Positions 6,578 through 14,735 of a stretch of DNA of 20,405 nucleotides are shown here, piece after piece. Source of the stretch: JADGNF01 sp964582085. Its GTDB lineage: Archaea > Thermoproteota > Bathyarchaeia > Bathyarchaeales > Bathycorpusculaceae. The first letter of the stretch is position 1. Each line of letters starts with the position of its first letter. The notes beneath the pieces were generated by a model. The model was not told where the DNA came from. It worked only from the letters and a program-made list of their open reading frames with translations, and ran no database searches. The stretch is from positions 1 through 20,405 of the forward strand of contig CAZOPV010000023.1 of the NCBI GenBank assembly GCA_964582085.1, in the 5' to 3' direction. The translations under genes and the position numbers were made by a program.

Positions 6578-6921
6578 ACCGCCACACACTTTTCTCTTTC
6601 AAATGGTGGAACTACAATCATCAAAATTCTGCCAAAAAAATAATTTAAATCTACATGAGAGGGCGAAAGATCACCGGAAGGATGCGAATGTACTGTGCCT
6701 ATTAACGAAAAATCCGAAGGTAACATGTACGGATTAAAATGCGCAAAATTTAATCCATGCACAGCAAACGGCGCCACCACCAAATCTGACACCTTAATTA
6801 CACCGTTCCGTTTTTTACCTCTAAGCAATAAAAAGCTCTCACGCGGATACAACTGTTTAGATCCCGCGTAAATGGCATTCAACAGCGCCATAGGGAGCTG
6901 CACCACAACAGATTCAACCAT
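6532..6921 (-). CDS. JAMM/MPN-domain (Rpn11/Mov34-like) metalloprotease
   Basis: A stand-alone MPN+ domain of about 129 residues. Taking the ATG at 6921 as start, it shows the complete JAMM zinc site: upstream catalytic Glu in YPRESFLLLRG, then His-Ser-His, seven residues, Ser, two residues, Asp (HSHPSGDLSPSHVD), exactly HxHx7Sx2D. Such archaeal proteins cut isopeptide or peptide bonds next to the C-terminal glycines of ubiquitin-like SAMP modifiers, or process sulfur carriers; the substrate here is unknown. Start choice: GGAGGT lies 12 bases before the ATG at 6921 but six before an in-frame TTG at 6927, so the TTG is an alternative. No ubiquitin-like or E1-like gene is in the window. The 3' end overlaps the convergent HExxH gene by 46 bases. 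Confidence 0.9.
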   Translation of the reverse strand: MVESVVVQLPMALLNAIYAGSKQLYPRESFLLLRGKKRNGVIKVSDLVVAPFAVHGLNFAHFNPYMLPSDFSLIGTVHSHPSGDLSPSHVDLNYFFGRILMIVVPPFEREKCVAVYDSNGDRLPVQVKS

Positions 6922-6987
6922 ATACAAGCAAAAACCTCCCAAAGTTAATTAGTTTTATTGAAAACTTAAAATCAAACAAATCGCGGT

Positions 6988-7001
6988 AAACATTTAAGAC
7001 A
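6988..7001 (+). promoter_or_regulatory. Promoter of tRNA-Ser(TGA)
   Basis: ATTTAAGA, preceded by an A-rich BRE-like stretch, is centred about 36 bases before the first base of the tRNA, the same spacing as at the other two tRNA genes. Confidence 0.55.
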
Positions 7002-7031
7002 GAACAAACAAGAAAAGAGATAACTCAACCA

Positions 7032-7119
7032 GCCGGGATGGCAGAGTGGTTAACGCGCGGGCCTTGAGAGCCCGTGGACCTCGCGGTCCGCAGGGGTTCG
7101 AATCCCTTTCCCGGCGCCA
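7032..7119 (+). tRNA. tRNA-Ser, anticodon TGA
   Basis: Acceptor stem GCCGGGA pairs with TCCCGGC. The anticodon stem CGGGC/GCCCG encloses the loop CTTGAGA, giving anticodon TGA. The long variable arm (GGACCTCGCGGTCC) marks a class II tRNA. The T arm AGGGG-TTCGAAT-CCCTT is normal, the discriminator is G, and CCA is encoded (7117-7119). No intron. Confidence 0.96.
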
Positions 7120-7176
7120 CATTTTCTAAATCCCCCACCTGCTGTGTCTTTAGAACTTCAATAAAAACAAGAGAAA

Positions 7177-8670
7177 TTATGGAATAAAAGGTAACTGTCG
7201 TATCGCGGGTTCAATGAGGTTAAGCACTATCTGTGGGAATAGCCCAAATATTATGATGCTTGCTGCAAGTATGAAGACGGGAATCAGCAGTTTTATAGGT
7301 TCTTTGATTCGTGCTTCATTGAGAGGTTTCTTTCCATACATGTAGTTCACCAAGCGGAACAGATACGCCACTTGGACAACGCTCATGACTACGCCTATGA
7401 CTGCAAGCCATGCCAGATTTGCCTCTATGGCAGAGGTGAATACCATATATTTTGCTATGAAGCCGCCAAATGGTGGCATACCTGCGAATGAAAGCGCGGC
7501 CATGAGCAAAGCCAAGCTTGTTAGAGGCATTTTTCTGCCGATACCTGAAAAGTCCTGGAGTGACTTGAAGCCATAGTGGTTTATGATGCCGACCGCCATG
7601 AAAGCGAGCGCTGTTGTTATGCCGCCGATTAGGAAGAAGTACAGGTTGCCTCTAAGTCCGTCTGATGTTAAACTGGTGATGGCGACGAGATTGTAGCCTA
7701 CATCTGCTACACAGATGTTTCCGATTAACATTTTGACGTTGTTTTGGATGATTGCAAACAAGTTTCCCACGATCATGGTGAAAGCTGCCATGACTGCAAG
7801 CATGAGTGTCCAATCTAAAACAGCGGTTGGTGCCAAGATGTACACCAAGACGCGTATTAGAACGTAATAGCTGCCTTGGTCAATCACGGCGGATAAAAAT
7901 GCAGATGTGGAAGAAGGTGCAGCGGCATAAGCATCTGGCAGCCAGAAGTGGAATGGTACAATGGCTGATTCAATGGCATAACCTGCAGCTATGAAGATGA
8001 AGGCTAAAATGAGTAAACTTTTATCCGAAAGGGCAATTAGAGCCTCTTTTACTGCCCAAAAATTCAAAGTTCCTGTAATGCCAAAAACTAGTGATAAACC
8101 GAACACTATAAACGCAGAGGCTATAACGATCATTACAATGTACTTCAAAGTTGAGTTCAGAGCTGTGCGGTTTTTACGGTAAAGCATCAGAAAACTGGAT
8201 CCTGCAGCTGCAGCTTCCCAAAAAATAAACATGGTTAGCAGGTCGCCAGAGAACACTGCACCCACTACAGCTGCGGTAAGCATAAGCATAACCGCATAGT
8301 AACGCTCCGCAGGTCTTTCGTTGGGATTAATATAAAATACGCTGTAGAGTAATGTTACCGCGCAAACTGCAGTGAACATAATCGCCATGTAAATGGATAT
8401 GCCGTCAATCATGAAGGCGCTCGACAGCCAAGACAACGCCGCATCAGAGGGGTTGAGACTAAGGAAAGGTTGTGGTGAAGGTAGCGCATAATATTTGAAA
8501 GCTAAATTAGCAACAGAAAAAAACACTACCGCAAATACCACAGTAAACCAAACCAGCATTCCAGCGGTTTTATGAGCTGTTTTTCGGATGATTCTAAAAA
8601 TCGGGATTGTTAAAAGTGAAAAAGCAACAAGGCTAACTAAGGGGAAGGCTACCTCGAAGATGCCAACCAT
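7177..8670 (-). CDS. Complex I-type proton-translocating subunit, NuoN/FpoN-like
   Basis: A membrane protein of 497 residues (ATG at 8670; an in-frame GTG at 8679 would add three) with about 14 hydrophobic helices, belonging to the Mrp/NuoLMN antiporter-like family. With numbering from the GTG, visible landmarks are Trp154-Glu155 (the TM5 glutamate), VPFHFWLPDAY at 241-251, Lys317 in NNVKMLIGN, and Lys410 in FGGFIAKYMVF. The lysine normally placed four residues before VPFH in TM7 is replaced by Glu237 (AIESAIVPFH), a notable change in the proton path. AGTGA before the ATG supports the 8670 start. The gene begins directly after the NuoM-like gene and is cotranscribed. It may serve an F420H2 dehydrogenase, a membrane-bound hydrogenase, or an Mrp-like antiporter. 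No other complex subunits are encoded here. Confidence 0.87.
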   Translation of the reverse strand: MVGIFEVAFPLVSLVAFSLLTIPIFRIIRKTAHKTAGMLVWFTVVFAVVFFSVANLAFKYYALPSPQPFLSLNPSDAALSWLSSAFMIDGISIYMAIMFTAVCAVTLLYSVFYINPNERPAERYYAVMLMLTAAVVGAVFSGDLLTMFIFWEAAAAGSSFLMLYRKNRTALNSTLKYIVMIVIASAFIVFGLSLVFGITGTLNFWAVKEALIALSDKSLLILAFIFIAAGYAIESAIVPFHFWLPDAYAAAPSSTSAFLSAVIDQGSYYVLIRVLVYILAPTAVLDWTLMLAVMAAFTMIVGNLFAIIQNNVKMLIGNICVADVGYNLVAITSLTSDGLRGNLYFFLIGGITTALAFMAVGIINHYGFKSLQDFSGIGRKMPLTSLALLMAALSFAGMPPFGGFIAKYMVFTSAIEANLAWLAVIGVVMSVVQVAYLFRLVNYMYGKKPLNEARIKEPIKLLIPVFILAASIIIFGLFPQIVLNLIEPAIRQLPFIP

Positions 8671-8682
8671 ACTTTTCACTTC

Positions 8683-10212
8683 TTAAATAAAGCCTACCGT
8701 GTTAATCAAGTTTATAAAGAATGCGGGGTAGACTCCAAGAAGCACCACGAAAACTATCAAGATTAGCAAAGCAAGCTTCATAGAGTTTGAGACATCGGTG
8801 ATTTTGTGTTTTTCATCACCTTCAGGCATAGTTTCAGTTTTAGCAGCTCCTATAAAGACACGGTAAACAAAGCGAAGTGAATATGCCAAAGAAAAAACAG
8901 TTGCTATGAGCATTAATATTGTTGGAGCTATGTAAAAGGAGTTTGTGCTGATGATGTCAAAGGCGCCTACAAAAATAAGAAATTCACTGATGAAACATGC
9001 AAAGGGCGGAGAACCAGCGATGCTCAAGCCTGAGATTACTGCAGAAACAGTTGTGAAAGGCATTTTACCCGCAAGGTCCCCCATCTCGCGGATATCGCGC
9101 TTTTCTGTTTGATGCATAACTGCGCCTGCGGAAAGGAAGAACAAACCCTTGCTGACGGCATGAGTCAAAATATGGAGTACTGTTCCCGTTATAGCAGTTG
9201 TTAAAGCCATCGTGCCACCTATAAGAGGTTCGGACGGATACAGGGAAAGCCCAAAGAGTATGTAGCCCATGTGGGCGATGCTGGAGTAGGCAATTATACG
9301 TTTGATGTCAGTTTCAACCAGCGCAATGGCTGCTCCGAAAAACGCAGAGATTACGCCAAATACAGCTAATCCATGCAAAAATGTTACACCAAAATCTGTG
9401 CCTGCAACCGCAGGAAAAACTGTGCCTAACGATAAGCGCAGTATGGCGTAGGCGCCTGCGCTGATGATTACACCGCTTAAGAGCGCGGACATAGTGGCTG
9501 GAGCCTCTGAGTGCGCATCAGGTAGCCACATGTGAAGTGGAACTATAGCCATTTTTACTGCAAATCCAGCGGTTAAAGCTATTATGATCCACTTGGCAAG
9601 GTCAGGAACACTTAGAAGAGCTGTTTGTGCAGCAAACATGTCTGTTGCACCAGTAACCATGTAAATTGCGCCTATACCTAACAAAACGAACACTGCACCG
9701 GCATGAGTAAAGATAAAGAACTTGAATGCTGCTCGGTAGGCTTCTCGGTAGCCCCAACTGCCAATTATGAAGTAGGCGGGTAGGAGCATAAGTTCCCAGC
9801 AGAAATAGAACAGCAAAAGATTAGATGTGATAAAGACGCCTACTAGTCCAACTGACAATAAAGATAAAAGAACATAATATACAGGGAGGTTTTTTTTGCC
9901 TTCCATATATTTAACGCTGAAACAGGCGGCGGCTACGATTAAAACTAAAGTTATTATCGCAATGGATGCGCTGACGCCATCTACAAAGAGGGTAAAGTGT
10001 GAGTTCAAAACGGGAATCCAAGCATATTCTTCCATGTACCTGTGGTCAGGACTTGTAAGTATGGTGGGTACAGTCGATAGCACCAACACAATGTTAATTA
10101 AAGCGATTAGCGCGACAATTGACGCTGCAAATTTAGAAGATTTTTTGCCGCCGAAATATACAAATGGAACGCCCAAGGCGGGTAACAGGAACACTAAGAG
10201 TAAGCTATACAT
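8683..10212 (-). CDS. Complex I-type proton-translocating subunit, NuoM/FpoM-like
   Basis: A 509-residue, about 14-helix membrane protein with the NuoM pattern. Residue numbers count from the GTG at 10215, one codon before the chosen ATG. Conserved charged residues of the proton channel are all present: Glu141 in FYFCWELMLLPAYF, Lys221 in VKMAIVPLHMWLPDAHSEAP, the ETDIKRIIAYSSIAHMGY segment at 301-318, His352/Lys356 in THAVSKGLFFLSAG, and Glu411 in FISEFLIF. It conducts protons within a larger redox-driven membrane complex. The ATG at 10212 is preferred over the adjacent GTG at 10215 because AGAGG stands five bases upstream of it. A TATA-like ATTTATATTT lies at about 10257-10266. The NuoN-like gene follows immediately, forming a two-gene operon. 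A NuoL/FpoL gene, normally upstream in such operons, is absent; the next element upstream is a tRNA. Confidence 0.92.
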   Translation of the reverse strand: MYSLLLVFLLPALGVPFVYFGGKKSSKFAASIVALIALINIVLVLSTVPTILTSPDHRYMEEYAWIPVLNSHFTLFVDGVSASIAIITLVLIVAAACFSVKYMEGKKNLPVYYVLLSLLSVGLVGVFITSNLLLFYFCWELMLLPAYFIIGSWGYREAYRAAFKFFIFTHAGAVFVLLGIGAIYMVTGATDMFAAQTALLSVPDLAKWIIIALTAGFAVKMAIVPLHMWLPDAHSEAPATMSALLSGVIISAGAYAILRLSLGTVFPAVAGTDFGVTFLHGLAVFGVISAFFGAAIALVETDIKRIIAYSSIAHMGYILFGLSLYPSEPLIGGTMALTTAITGTVLHILTHAVSKGLFFLSAGAVMHQTEKRDIREMGDLAGKMPFTTVSAVISGLSIAGSPPFACFISEFLIFVGAFDIISTNSFYIAPTILMLIATVFSLAYSLRFVYRVFIGAAKTETMPEGDEKHKITDVSNSMKLALLILIVFVVLLGVYPAFFINLINTVGFI

Positions 10213-10254
10213 CACAGCCTCTGCACCTGTATAGCCTGTAATATCAGCAATGAA

Positions 10255-10270
10255 CCAAATATAAATCTAT
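10255..10270 (-). promoter_or_regulatory. Promoter of the NuoM/NuoN-like operon
   Basis: On the minus strand ATAGATTTATATTTGG contains a clear TATA box about 50 bases before the ATG at 10212. Initiation near 10235 would give a leader of roughly 20 bases that includes the AGAGG ribosome binding site. Confidence 0.45.
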
Positions 10271-10398
10271 CACAAAAACATAGGTTTACACTTAAAAGAC
10301 GTATTCAAGGCATATTACGCAAACGTAAAAAAGGATATAAACTGACTTTGTACTGCTACTCCGTTACCCTTTGCCATCTTTTCAATTTTTTTATCTCA

Positions 10399-10485
10399 TG
10401 GCGCGGGGTGTGGGGTTTGAACCCACGCGGCCTTTCGACCACAGACTTAGCAGGCCTGCCCCATACCAGGCTTGGGGAACCCCGC
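10399..10485 (-). tRNA. tRNA-Ser, anticodon GCT
   Basis: On the minus strand the acceptor stem GCGGGGT pairs with ACCCCGC. The anticodon stem CAGGC/GTCTG encloses CTGCTAA, giving anticodon GCT (serine AGC/AGU codons). A long variable arm is present, the T arm is GTGGG-TTCAAAC-CCCAC, the discriminator is G, and CCA is encoded (10399-10401). No intron. Confidence 0.95.
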
Positions 10486-10515
10486 AGTTACGCTTTCACA
10501 TACAGCGCGGTTAGT

Positions 10516-10530
10516 ACATTTTATGAATGC
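10516..10530 (-). promoter_or_regulatory. Promoter of tRNA-Ser(GCT)
   Basis: ATTCATAAAATG on the minus strand is a TATA-like box centred about 36 bases before the tRNA 5' end. Nothing else is recognisable between 10531 and the galT-like gene at 10725 apart from that gene's own upstream signals. Confidence 0.55.
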
Positions 10531-10724
10531 CTTATTTTTGTCTTTTGTGTAACCAAAAAATTTGTGGTCGACTTACATGGGTGTTTGCAACTGACTGGGA
10601 CAATTGAGAATTATTGACGGCGCGGGGATTATCTGCTATTTGGTTGATTAGAGGAAAATTGAGTTTTGGAAAACTCTAAAATTCACCGTTGACACATAAT
10701 CCACCTTCAGAGGAGTCAACCTAG

Positions 10725-11768
10725 ATGTCTTACAATGAACTCAGAAAAGACTACCTTTTAGAACGCTGGGTTGTAATTGCAACCGAACGCGCCAGAAGAC
10801 CCACAGATTTGTCAAAACAGAGAGCTGAACAGGGCAAATCTGTGACGTGCCCACTTTGTCCTGGTAACGAAAACATGACTCCGCCTGCAGTGCTGGTTTA
10901 CTTGCCCAGTTCAGGGGACGACAAAGTGAAAAAAGATGCCGATCACAATGATTTTCGCCATAAAAACTGGCTTGTTCGATGTATTCCAAACTTGTTCCCA
11001 GCATTCTCCCCTCCAAAACAGGAGTCAGACATTCAAAACACCTTTGTGGATTACACCTTTGGCTACGCCGTTGGACACCATGAGGTGATAGTTGAATCAC
11101 CTAACCACGGTGATCACCCTTCAAATGCGGGAATTCCGCAGCTTATCCACCTTGTCAACGCCTATAAAGACCGGCTTACCGAATTATCCAAAAAACCCTA
11201 CGTAAAATACGTTCAGATTTTCCGTAACCACGGTTCAGAGGCAGGCGCCTCCCTATCACATACTCACAGCCAAATAATTGCGATGCCATTCACTCCAAAA
11301 GTTTTAAGCTCAGAGATGGCTGCAAGCGAAACCTACTACAAGAGTCATAAACGCTGTGTGTTCTGCGATCTCATAAAGCGAGAAGCACAAACCCCACGTT
11401 ACATAACGGACAACAAACATTTTGCGGTTTTCTCGCCTTATGCGAGTATTCACCCCCTAGAGTTCTGGGTGCTTCCTAAACGACACAGCATCAACCTCAT
11501 AGACCTCACAGACGAAGAGATTAAAGCATTCGCGGGAGTATTCAAAGCAGCCATGGAGGCACTCAAAGATTTGGTGAACGATCCCCCCTACAACTATGGT
11601 TTCCATTTAACGCTAAACCAAGACGCCGGAGAATATTACCATTGGCACTTAGAGGTTTACCCCAAACTTGCTATTTGGGCAGGTTTCGAAAAAAGTACCG
11701 GAGTCTACATAAACACCATTCCGCCCGAGACGGCAGCTGTTGAACTCAAAAAAATAATAAACAGTTAA
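10725..11768 (+). CDS. galT: GalT-family hexose-1-phosphate nucleotidyltransferase
   Basis: A 347-residue member of the GalT branch of the HIT superfamily, which transfers a nucleoside monophosphate between hexose 1-phosphates (UDP-glucose + galactose 1-phosphate to glucose 1-phosphate + UDP-galactose). Two Cys-x2-Cys zinc-type motifs are present (Cys42/Cys45 and Cys211/Cys214). The core GSEAGASLSHTHSQ (170-183) gives the HxHxQ site with the probable nucleophile His181, and a second half-domain has HPLEFWVLPKRH and YYHWHLEVYPKL. The full family length suggests an intact enzyme. GGAG lies nine bases before the ATG. No galK or galE is nearby. The 3' neighbour is a glycogen-debranching enzyme on the opposite strand; the two stop codons share a TTAA. 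An ADP- or UDP-glucose phosphorylase-like activity in glucan turnover is a reasonable alternative to galactose metabolism. Confidence 0.88.
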   Translation: MSYNELRKDYLLERWVVIATERARRPTDLSKQRAEQGKSVTCPLCPGNENMTPPAVLVYLPSSGDDKVKKDADHNDFRHKNWLVRCIPNLFPAFSPPKQESDIQNTFVDYTFGYAVGHHEVIVESPNHGDHPSNAGIPQLIHLVNAYKDRLTELSKKPYVKYVQIFRNHGSEAGASLSHTHSQIIAMPFTPKVLSSEMAASETYYKSHKRCVFCDLIKREAQTPRYITDNKHFAVFSPYASIHPLEFWVLPKRHSINLIDLTDEEIKAFAGVFKAAMEALKDLVNDPPYNYGFHLTLNQDAGEYYHWHLEVYPKLAIWAGFEKSTGVYINTIPPETAAVELKKIINS

Positions 11769-13837
11769 GAATCTAAAATTTCTTTTTCATATTTTGGTCT
11801 TAGTTGCATTACATCCTCCATGTAGGTGCGCAAAGGTTCAGCTGTACTCCATGCTTGTGAAATACATCCTCTTGGGTTGTGCGGCGGATCCCCGTCAAAA
11901 ATTTCACTTAAGGTGCCCAATCCTGCATACGTAATTTGCCTTGTAAAGAGGGGCCAGACAAAACTGCTAATGGCAAATTTTGAATCCTGATTTATGTAGC
12001 CTTTTGTTTTGCGGAAGGCGGTCATGAATGGACCAAGGAGCCAAGGCCAAACTGTGCCGTTGTGGTATGCTCGGTCACGGCTTTGCCTGTTACCCACATA
12101 AGTGCCTTTGTAGTTGGGGTGATTGCGGTCAAGTGTACGCAAGCCATATGGTGTGAGAAGCTCCCGTTGAATTACTTTGACTATTTTGTTGCATTTTTCG
12201 AAGTCAAGCATGCTGAAGTCTAGTGAAACAGCGAAAATTTGGTTAGGTCGCAGCGAATCATCCGCGCCAACATCGGTTATGCAATCTAAGAGGTAGTTTT
12301 TTTCGCTGTTCCAAAACTTTTCATTGAAGCTTTTTTTGCATTTTTCTGCTATAGCAGCGTATTTTTCAGATAGGTTTTCCTCGTCGAATCTTTGAGCAAG
12401 CAACTGGGCTATTTTCAACGCGTTGTACCATAATGCCTGAATTTCTACGGCTTTTCCAGCTCTAGGCGTAACTGCTTTGCCGTCTATTTCGGCGTCCATC
12501 CATGTTAGGCGTTCTCCATGAGTAAGTAACCCGTCGTTGTCCATGTGGATACCAAAATGAGTACCTTGAGTGTGCTTAGCCATTATTTCTTTAAGATTTG
12601 ACCATAGTTGGTTGCGGACAAATTTAAAGTCACAAGTGTATTTGAGGTACTGTAATATAGCATTAACATACCATAAGGTGGCATCAACCGTGTTGTATAC
12701 AGCTTGACCCGACTTGTCATCTATAAAATTTGGAATTAGCCCATCTTGACAATATGCATTAAACTCTGTGAACACATTTTTTGCGTCTTCGAATCTACCC
12801 GTTATCAACATTAACCCTGGCAGAGCAATAAAGGCGTCTCTGCCCCAAATTTCAAACCAGTGGTATCCCGCTATTATGCTGTGCTTGTTAGTTGAGCTTT
12901 TAACAATAAAGGAGTCGGTAGCCAAAATTATCCAGCTTAACCACCAGTTATTTGGTGCCAAAGCAGGATATAAGCGATAAAAATCTGCCAAAAAACTGTT
13001 GCGCCGCCTGATTTCAAGTTTCCGCAACAACTTAATTTCAGCCACACTTTGCCCTATCGAAGTTAAAGTCTGTTCAGTTTGCTGTTCATTTTCATTTGAA
13101 GCCGCTATTACAGCAAATTCTTTTTTGTTTGTAGGAGGGACATCGACTTGGAAATATCCTGGCTGATAGTAGTCATCTGAACTGGCTTCTCCACGTTTTT
13201 CTTCTTCACGGTAGCTTATTCTTTCTATCCATGCAGGTTGTTCGAAGAATTCTCCAGCAATTATGCGCATAGCTATCGAAGCTTTAGGTTGACTGATACT
13301 CAATTGAACTTCATTAGAAGCAGTTTGTTTCTGGTTGAAATGTAGCGCGTTTGCGGCGCGGGTTACAACATTATGAAAGTGCCGACAAGTTAACAAGGGA
13401 AAAATTCTGATTTTTACCCAGTTGTTATTCATGTTTTGAACCTTATAAGTTGCGACCACAACATTCTTTTCGTAGGGCATGAATAAGGTTTTTTCCAATT
13501 GCAAAGCTTCTATGTTATAGATGTACTTGGGGAACGGAGAAATGGAGAACTCTTTAAGGTGGATGAAGCCTTTTGGATAAACTGCACCGTGGAATTCGCT
13601 TGCGCCTAACAGATAAATTTTGTTTAGTTGCACTTCTTCATCGAGTTTTGCGAGGCAAACTGTTCGCTCGCTAGGTGGACGTAAAGCTGCTACAAGCAAA
13701 CCGTGATATTTGCGTGTGTTAACTCCCAAAATAGTGGTGGAAGAGTAACCGCCAAGACCGTTTGTTATAAGCCATTCTTTTGTTAGTGCATCTTCAAAAT
13801 TTGAAAGTTCAGTGAATCTCAACGTATGCAGGTACAT
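11765..13837 (-). CDS. Amylo-alpha-1,6-glucosidase (archaeal-type glycogen debranching enzyme, GDE)
   Basis: A 690-residue enzyme that hydrolyses alpha-1,6 branch glucose residues of glycogen-like glucans. The N-terminal GDE_N domain (about residues 18-240) opens with WLITNGLGGYSSTTILG and NTRKYHGLLVA, the hallmark of this family. The C-terminal (alpha/alpha)6-barrel domain (about 280-680) has HWFEIWGRDAFIALPGL at 326-341, ERLTWMDAEIDG in its middle, and NGTVWPWLLGPF toward the end. No signal peptide, so it works in the cytoplasm. The length fits archaeal and bacterial homologues, without the transferase half of the eukaryotic enzyme. The ATG at 13837 follows the DUF89 stop by one base and has no ribosome binding site of its own, so translation is probably coupled. 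It is the last gene of a tpiA-DUF89-GDE operon. Confidence 0.93.
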   Translation of the reverse strand: MYLHTLRFTELSNFEDALTKEWLITNGLGGYSSTTILGVNTRKYHGLLVAALRPPSERTVCLAKLDEEVQLNKIYLLGASEFHGAVYPKGFIHLKEFSISPFPKYIYNIEALQLEKTLFMPYEKNVVVATYKVQNMNNNWVKIRIFPLLTCRHFHNVVTRAANALHFNQKQTASNEVQLSISQPKASIAMRIIAGEFFEQPAWIERISYREEEKRGEASSDDYYQPGYFQVDVPPTNKKEFAVIAASNENEQQTEQTLTSIGQSVAEIKLLRKLEIRRRNSFLADFYRLYPALAPNNWWLSWIILATDSFIVKSSTNKHSIIAGYHWFEIWGRDAFIALPGLMLITGRFEDAKNVFTEFNAYCQDGLIPNFIDDKSGQAVYNTVDATLWYVNAILQYLKYTCDFKFVRNQLWSNLKEIMAKHTQGTHFGIHMDNDGLLTHGERLTWMDAEIDGKAVTPRAGKAVEIQALWYNALKIAQLLAQRFDEENLSEKYAAIAEKCKKSFNEKFWNSEKNYLLDCITDVGADDSLRPNQIFAVSLDFSMLDFEKCNKIVKVIQRELLTPYGLRTLDRNHPNYKGTYVGNRQSRDRAYHNGTVWPWLLGPFMTAFRKTKGYINQDSKFAISSFVWPLFTRQITYAGLGTLSEIFDGDPPHNPRGCISQAWSTAEPLRTYMEDVMQLRPKYEKEILDS

Positions 13838-13838
13838 T

Positions 13839-14720
13839 TTAGGGCATCAACTTGGCAATATTCTTGCCGCGTGGAACACAGAAATAGTTTGCGACGGGCT
13901 GACACTTGGTGCGTAACATCAGGAAGTGGGGTTTTGTGAGCATGTACTCAGTTAAGGTTTCAGCATAGCCCATGCCTTTTGCAAAGATTAATGGTGCAGA
14001 CTCATAAACTTTGAGGAATTCCTGCGAAACCAATTTTAACTGTAATCCAACGGCGTCTGCACCTGTAGTTAAAACTTCGTCAGCAAGCTTGTCCATACCA
14101 CAAAAGGTGGCATCTGCTAGAGTTGCGTCGTTGATGACGGGGGCGCTTTTGACCACGAAAGTGACGTGCACGTCCATGTTTTTAAGTTGCTCCACTAGCA
14201 ACGTATCAAAAACTATTTCGCCTGCGTTATCAGCTAAATATAGAACTTTGCCAGTTTTATTCGCTAGCTCATATGCCTTGTCCACATCGTCTATAACAAG
14301 GTCTTTTGTTGCGTCTTTAATGATTTTTCTTAGATCTTTTAATGTGAAATTGTGTCCCGGGATGTCAAACTCCATTATGTTGCCTACAATGGCACAGAGA
14401 CAAGCTTTTTTGAATCTGTCCTGCTGGTTGTAGCCTTCTTCCACAAGTTTATGAGCAAAAGGAAGCAATTCCAAGGCTTTTTGATTGCTTAACTTTTTAG
14501 TTTGCTGGTAAGGGTCAGGATTGCTTGTGAGTTGACGTATAAGGCGATCTCGTTTGGTGCCTAAATCCGCGGCGACAGCTGTTGGTTTAAATTCACGGTT
14601 CAAGAGCTTAATCAGTTCCGACGCTGTTCTGAATCGTAATGCAGGGTTGGTAGTTGCCATGTAGGTTTCAGCCATGCCTCGAGAAAGAAGACAACTGGCA
14701 CATTCGGCTTCCACTTTCAA
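13839..14720 (-). CDS. DUF89 / ARMT1-like damage-control phosphatase
   Basis: A 293-residue DUF89 protein. It opens with the CASCLL motif at residues 7-12, which fits the N-terminal Cys pair of the archaeal/bacterial subgroup. The metal site is visible as LADNAGEIVFD (Asp164, Asn165, Glu168) and KSAPVINDAT (Lys191, Asp198). Known DUF89 proteins are metal-dependent phosphatases that hydrolyse unwanted sugar phosphates or modified cofactor intermediates. Placement between triosephosphate isomerase and the debranching enzyme, with spacings of 15 bases and one base, suggests a sugar-phosphate substrate in this operon; that is inference. The start is a TTG at 14720 preceded by GAGGG at a good distance, overlapping the end of the tpiA region. 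A GTG two codons later is possible. Family assignment is secure. Confidence 0.9.
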   Translation of the reverse strand: MKVEAECASCLLSRGMAETYMATTNPALRFRTASELIKLLNREFKPTAVAADLGTKRDRLIRQLTSNPDPYQQTKKLSNQKALELLPFAHKLVEEGYNQQDRFKKACLCAIVGNIMEFDIPGHNFTLKDLRKIIKDATKDLVIDDVDKAYELANKTGKVLYLADNAGEIVFDTLLVEQLKNMDVHVTFVVKSAPVINDATLADATFCGMDKLADEVLTTGADAVGLQLKLVSQEFLKVYESAPLIFAKGMGYAETLTEYMLTKPHFLMLRTKCQPVANYFCVPRGKNIAKLMP

Positions 14721-14735
14721 AGAATTTCCCTCATT

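Noticed and set aside
9896..10234. 112-codon plus-strand frame
   Set aside because: Antisense shadow of the 5' end of the NuoM-like gene, which has clear family motifs.
10348..10617. 89-codon plus-strand open frame
   Set aside because: It runs through the antisense of tRNA-Ser(GCT), has no ribosome binding site and looks like no protein.
14011..14433. 140-codon plus-strand frame
   Set aside because: Antisense shadow of the DUF89 gene; Ser/Thr-rich product without motifs.
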